Part shown: positions 12,468-13,850 of the stretch, in pieces
Numbering within the stretch: the stretch's first letter is position 1
Layout: each line of letters begins with the position of its first letter
Origin: DASPPK01 sp041479575
GTDB lineage: Archaea > Thermoproteota > Bathyarchaeia > Bathyarchaeales > Bathycorpusculaceae
Length of the DNA: 13,850 nucleotides
Direction of reading: 5' to 3'
Assembly: GCA_041479575.1 (NCBI GenBank)
Contig: JBGOYH010000045.1
Coordinates: 1 to 13,850 of the forward strand
Notes under the pieces: generated by a model
The model's database searches: none
What the model was told of the DNA's origin: nothing
Seen by the model: the letters and a program-made list of their open reading frames with translations, nothing else
Made by a program: the position numbers and the translations under genes

Positions 12468-13355
12468 TCAAATCCGATTTCTGAACATCCAAGAACCATC
12501 ACAAACTCCCGTGTTCAACTGGCTCAGACCTTCTCTGCACACACCAAACCTAACACCATAACGATCTGCGAAACAACGGACTCGTTCCATTAGCCTTAGC
12601 CTCAGATCACGCGGCAAATAGAAGGTGTCAGACATTCGCTGGCCTTTCTCAAAATAGAGTGGTCTCAGTTTCTCGGCAACTGAAGGCAATGCCCCGCAAA
12701 GTCTTTGCCAATTGTCAGGTCGAACCTTGTAGGTTGAGCTCGTGATATGCTTGACACCCAACGATGCAACTTCTTTAATCAGTCTCTCTGGGTCGTCGTT
12801 CACAAAAGGGATAATAGGATCGATTCTTACGGTCACCGGTAAACGACATTCAACAAGTTTTTCAGCGGCTTTCAAGCGTTCCGACGGCAACGGCGCGTAT
12901 GGTTCGATCATCGTGCCTAGATGGTCATCATCTGTTGTTATCGTCAGAGACACCACAGACGAAACTTTCTTCAACAGGTCAATGTCTCTGACGACGAGAC
13001 TCGATTTGGTCACTATCTGAATTCTGCAGTCGCTTCTAGACAATATCTCCAAACACTCACGTGTCAACGCCTTTTCCGCTTCCAAGTTCGGATAAGGATC
13101 CGAAGAGTTAGACAATGATACCATTTCACCACGTAAACCAGCTGCCTCACGCTCCAGCCTTTGAATCAAGTTCTTCTTTGGCCTGCAGTTCAAGAAGTTC
13201 ACAACGTAACTCGAAGCGTAGCAATATACGCATCCATGATCGCAACCAGTGTAGGGGTTAATGGTCAACTTGGCAGGACAGGTACACAACGGAGAACGCC
13301 AAGGGTCAAACTCTCGAAGTACCTTCAAGCATTTCACAACATTGATCTGCAGCAA
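12468..13355 (-). CDS. SPL-family (SplB/COG1533-like) radical SAM protein
   Basis: Cys38, Cys42 and Cys45 in NPYTGCDHGCVYCYA form the C-x3-C-x2-C site for the SAM-binding [4Fe-4S] cluster, in the exact context used by the SPL-like family. SNSSDPYPNLEAE (81-93) and LTRECLEIL correspond to the DPYQPxE...LTRxCLEVL block of these proteins. TKSSLVVRDIDLL, VSLTITTDD and PVTVRIDPIIPFVND supply the next barrel strands. At 295 residues it is complete. SPL proper repairs spore photoproduct, but most archaeal members are uncharacterised, so photoproduct repair should not be assumed. The annotated start is TTG 13355 without a good ribosome binding site; GTG seven codons on is an alternative. It begins about 120 bases after the 23S rRNA end on the same strand. 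Confidence 0.85.
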   Translation of the reverse strand: MLQINVVKCLKVLREFDPWRSPLCTCPAKLTINPYTGCDHGCVYCYASSYVVNFLNCRPKKNLIQRLEREAAGLRGEMVSLSNSSDPYPNLEAEKALTRECLEILSRSDCRIQIVTKSSLVVRDIDLLKKVSSVVSLTITTDDDHLGTMIEPYAPLPSERLKAAEKLVECRLPVTVRIDPIIPFVNDDPERLIKEVASLGVKHITSSTYKVRPDNWQRLCGALPSVAEKLRPLYFEKGQRMSDTFYLPRDLRLRLMERVRCFADRYGVRFGVCREGLSQLNTGVCDGSWMFRNRI

Positions 13356-13477
13356 TTCTTAACAGATCTATCTGCTTGAAACAGAATTAAAAATGTTCTT
13401 TGAACACCATCCATAGACTCAGTCTCTGCGCGATTTAAGTTCACCGAATATATCGTCCAGACACCACCAATAGTTCA

Positions 13478-13850
<373 letters not shown>

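Overview
The window comes from an archaeon. It carries an archaeal-type deoxyhypusine synthase gene, a Dpo4/Dbh-like Y-family polymerase, an HTH_45-type winged-helix regulator, a tRNA-Gln with an A1-U72 pair, and several AT-rich TATA-like promoters 20-40 bases upstream of starts. GTG and TTG starts are common. The 3' end of a 23S rRNA runs off the right edge. Exported cohesin-domain proteins and a membrane-anchored cyclophilin fit a Bathyarchaeia-like (TACK) archaeon, but that placement is inference.

Layout, left to right. Bases 1-487 hold no convincing complete gene, only a possible minus-strand gene start at the edge and a strongly foldable stretch at 328-450. A minus-strand block follows: a cupin and an SRPBCC-fold protein as a pair, a secreted and anchored cohesin-domain protein, a DUF1028 protein with its usual C-terminal domain, and a four-helix membrane protein. 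At 4818-5378 a plus-strand pair encodes a DUF5615 PIN-like nuclease and a TIGR04076 protein. On the minus strand are then a B12-binding-type radical SAM enzyme and dinB. The plus strand carries a small hypothetical, a UspA-type stress protein, deoxyhypusine synthase coupled to a Cys-rich mini-protein, and tRNA-Gln(CTG). The right part is on the minus strand: an HTH regulator, a decayed cyclophilin fragment, an intact anchored cyclophilin, an SPL-family radical SAM protein, and 23S rRNA.

The most unusual item is a 181-bp sequence present twice in opposite orientation, at 2696-2876 and 10648-10828. By hand count the copies are about 91% identical without gaps. The central part, about 75 bases, has one difference. 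Each copy can close on itself through a perfect 9-bp stem at its ends, and contains a 12-bp hairpin and a 5-bp stem exposing a 12-base C-rich loop. G-U pairs favour one transcribed strand, and copy 1 is followed by a T8 run on that strand. It is either a dispersed non-autonomous repeat family or a duplicated structured RNA.

Functionally the genes are mostly independent housekeeping or stress units: translation (tRNA, rRNA, hypusination of aIF5A), DNA damage tolerance (DinB), stress (UspA) and extracellular functions (cohesin protein, cyclophilin). No defence island, CRISPR array or complete mobile element is visible.
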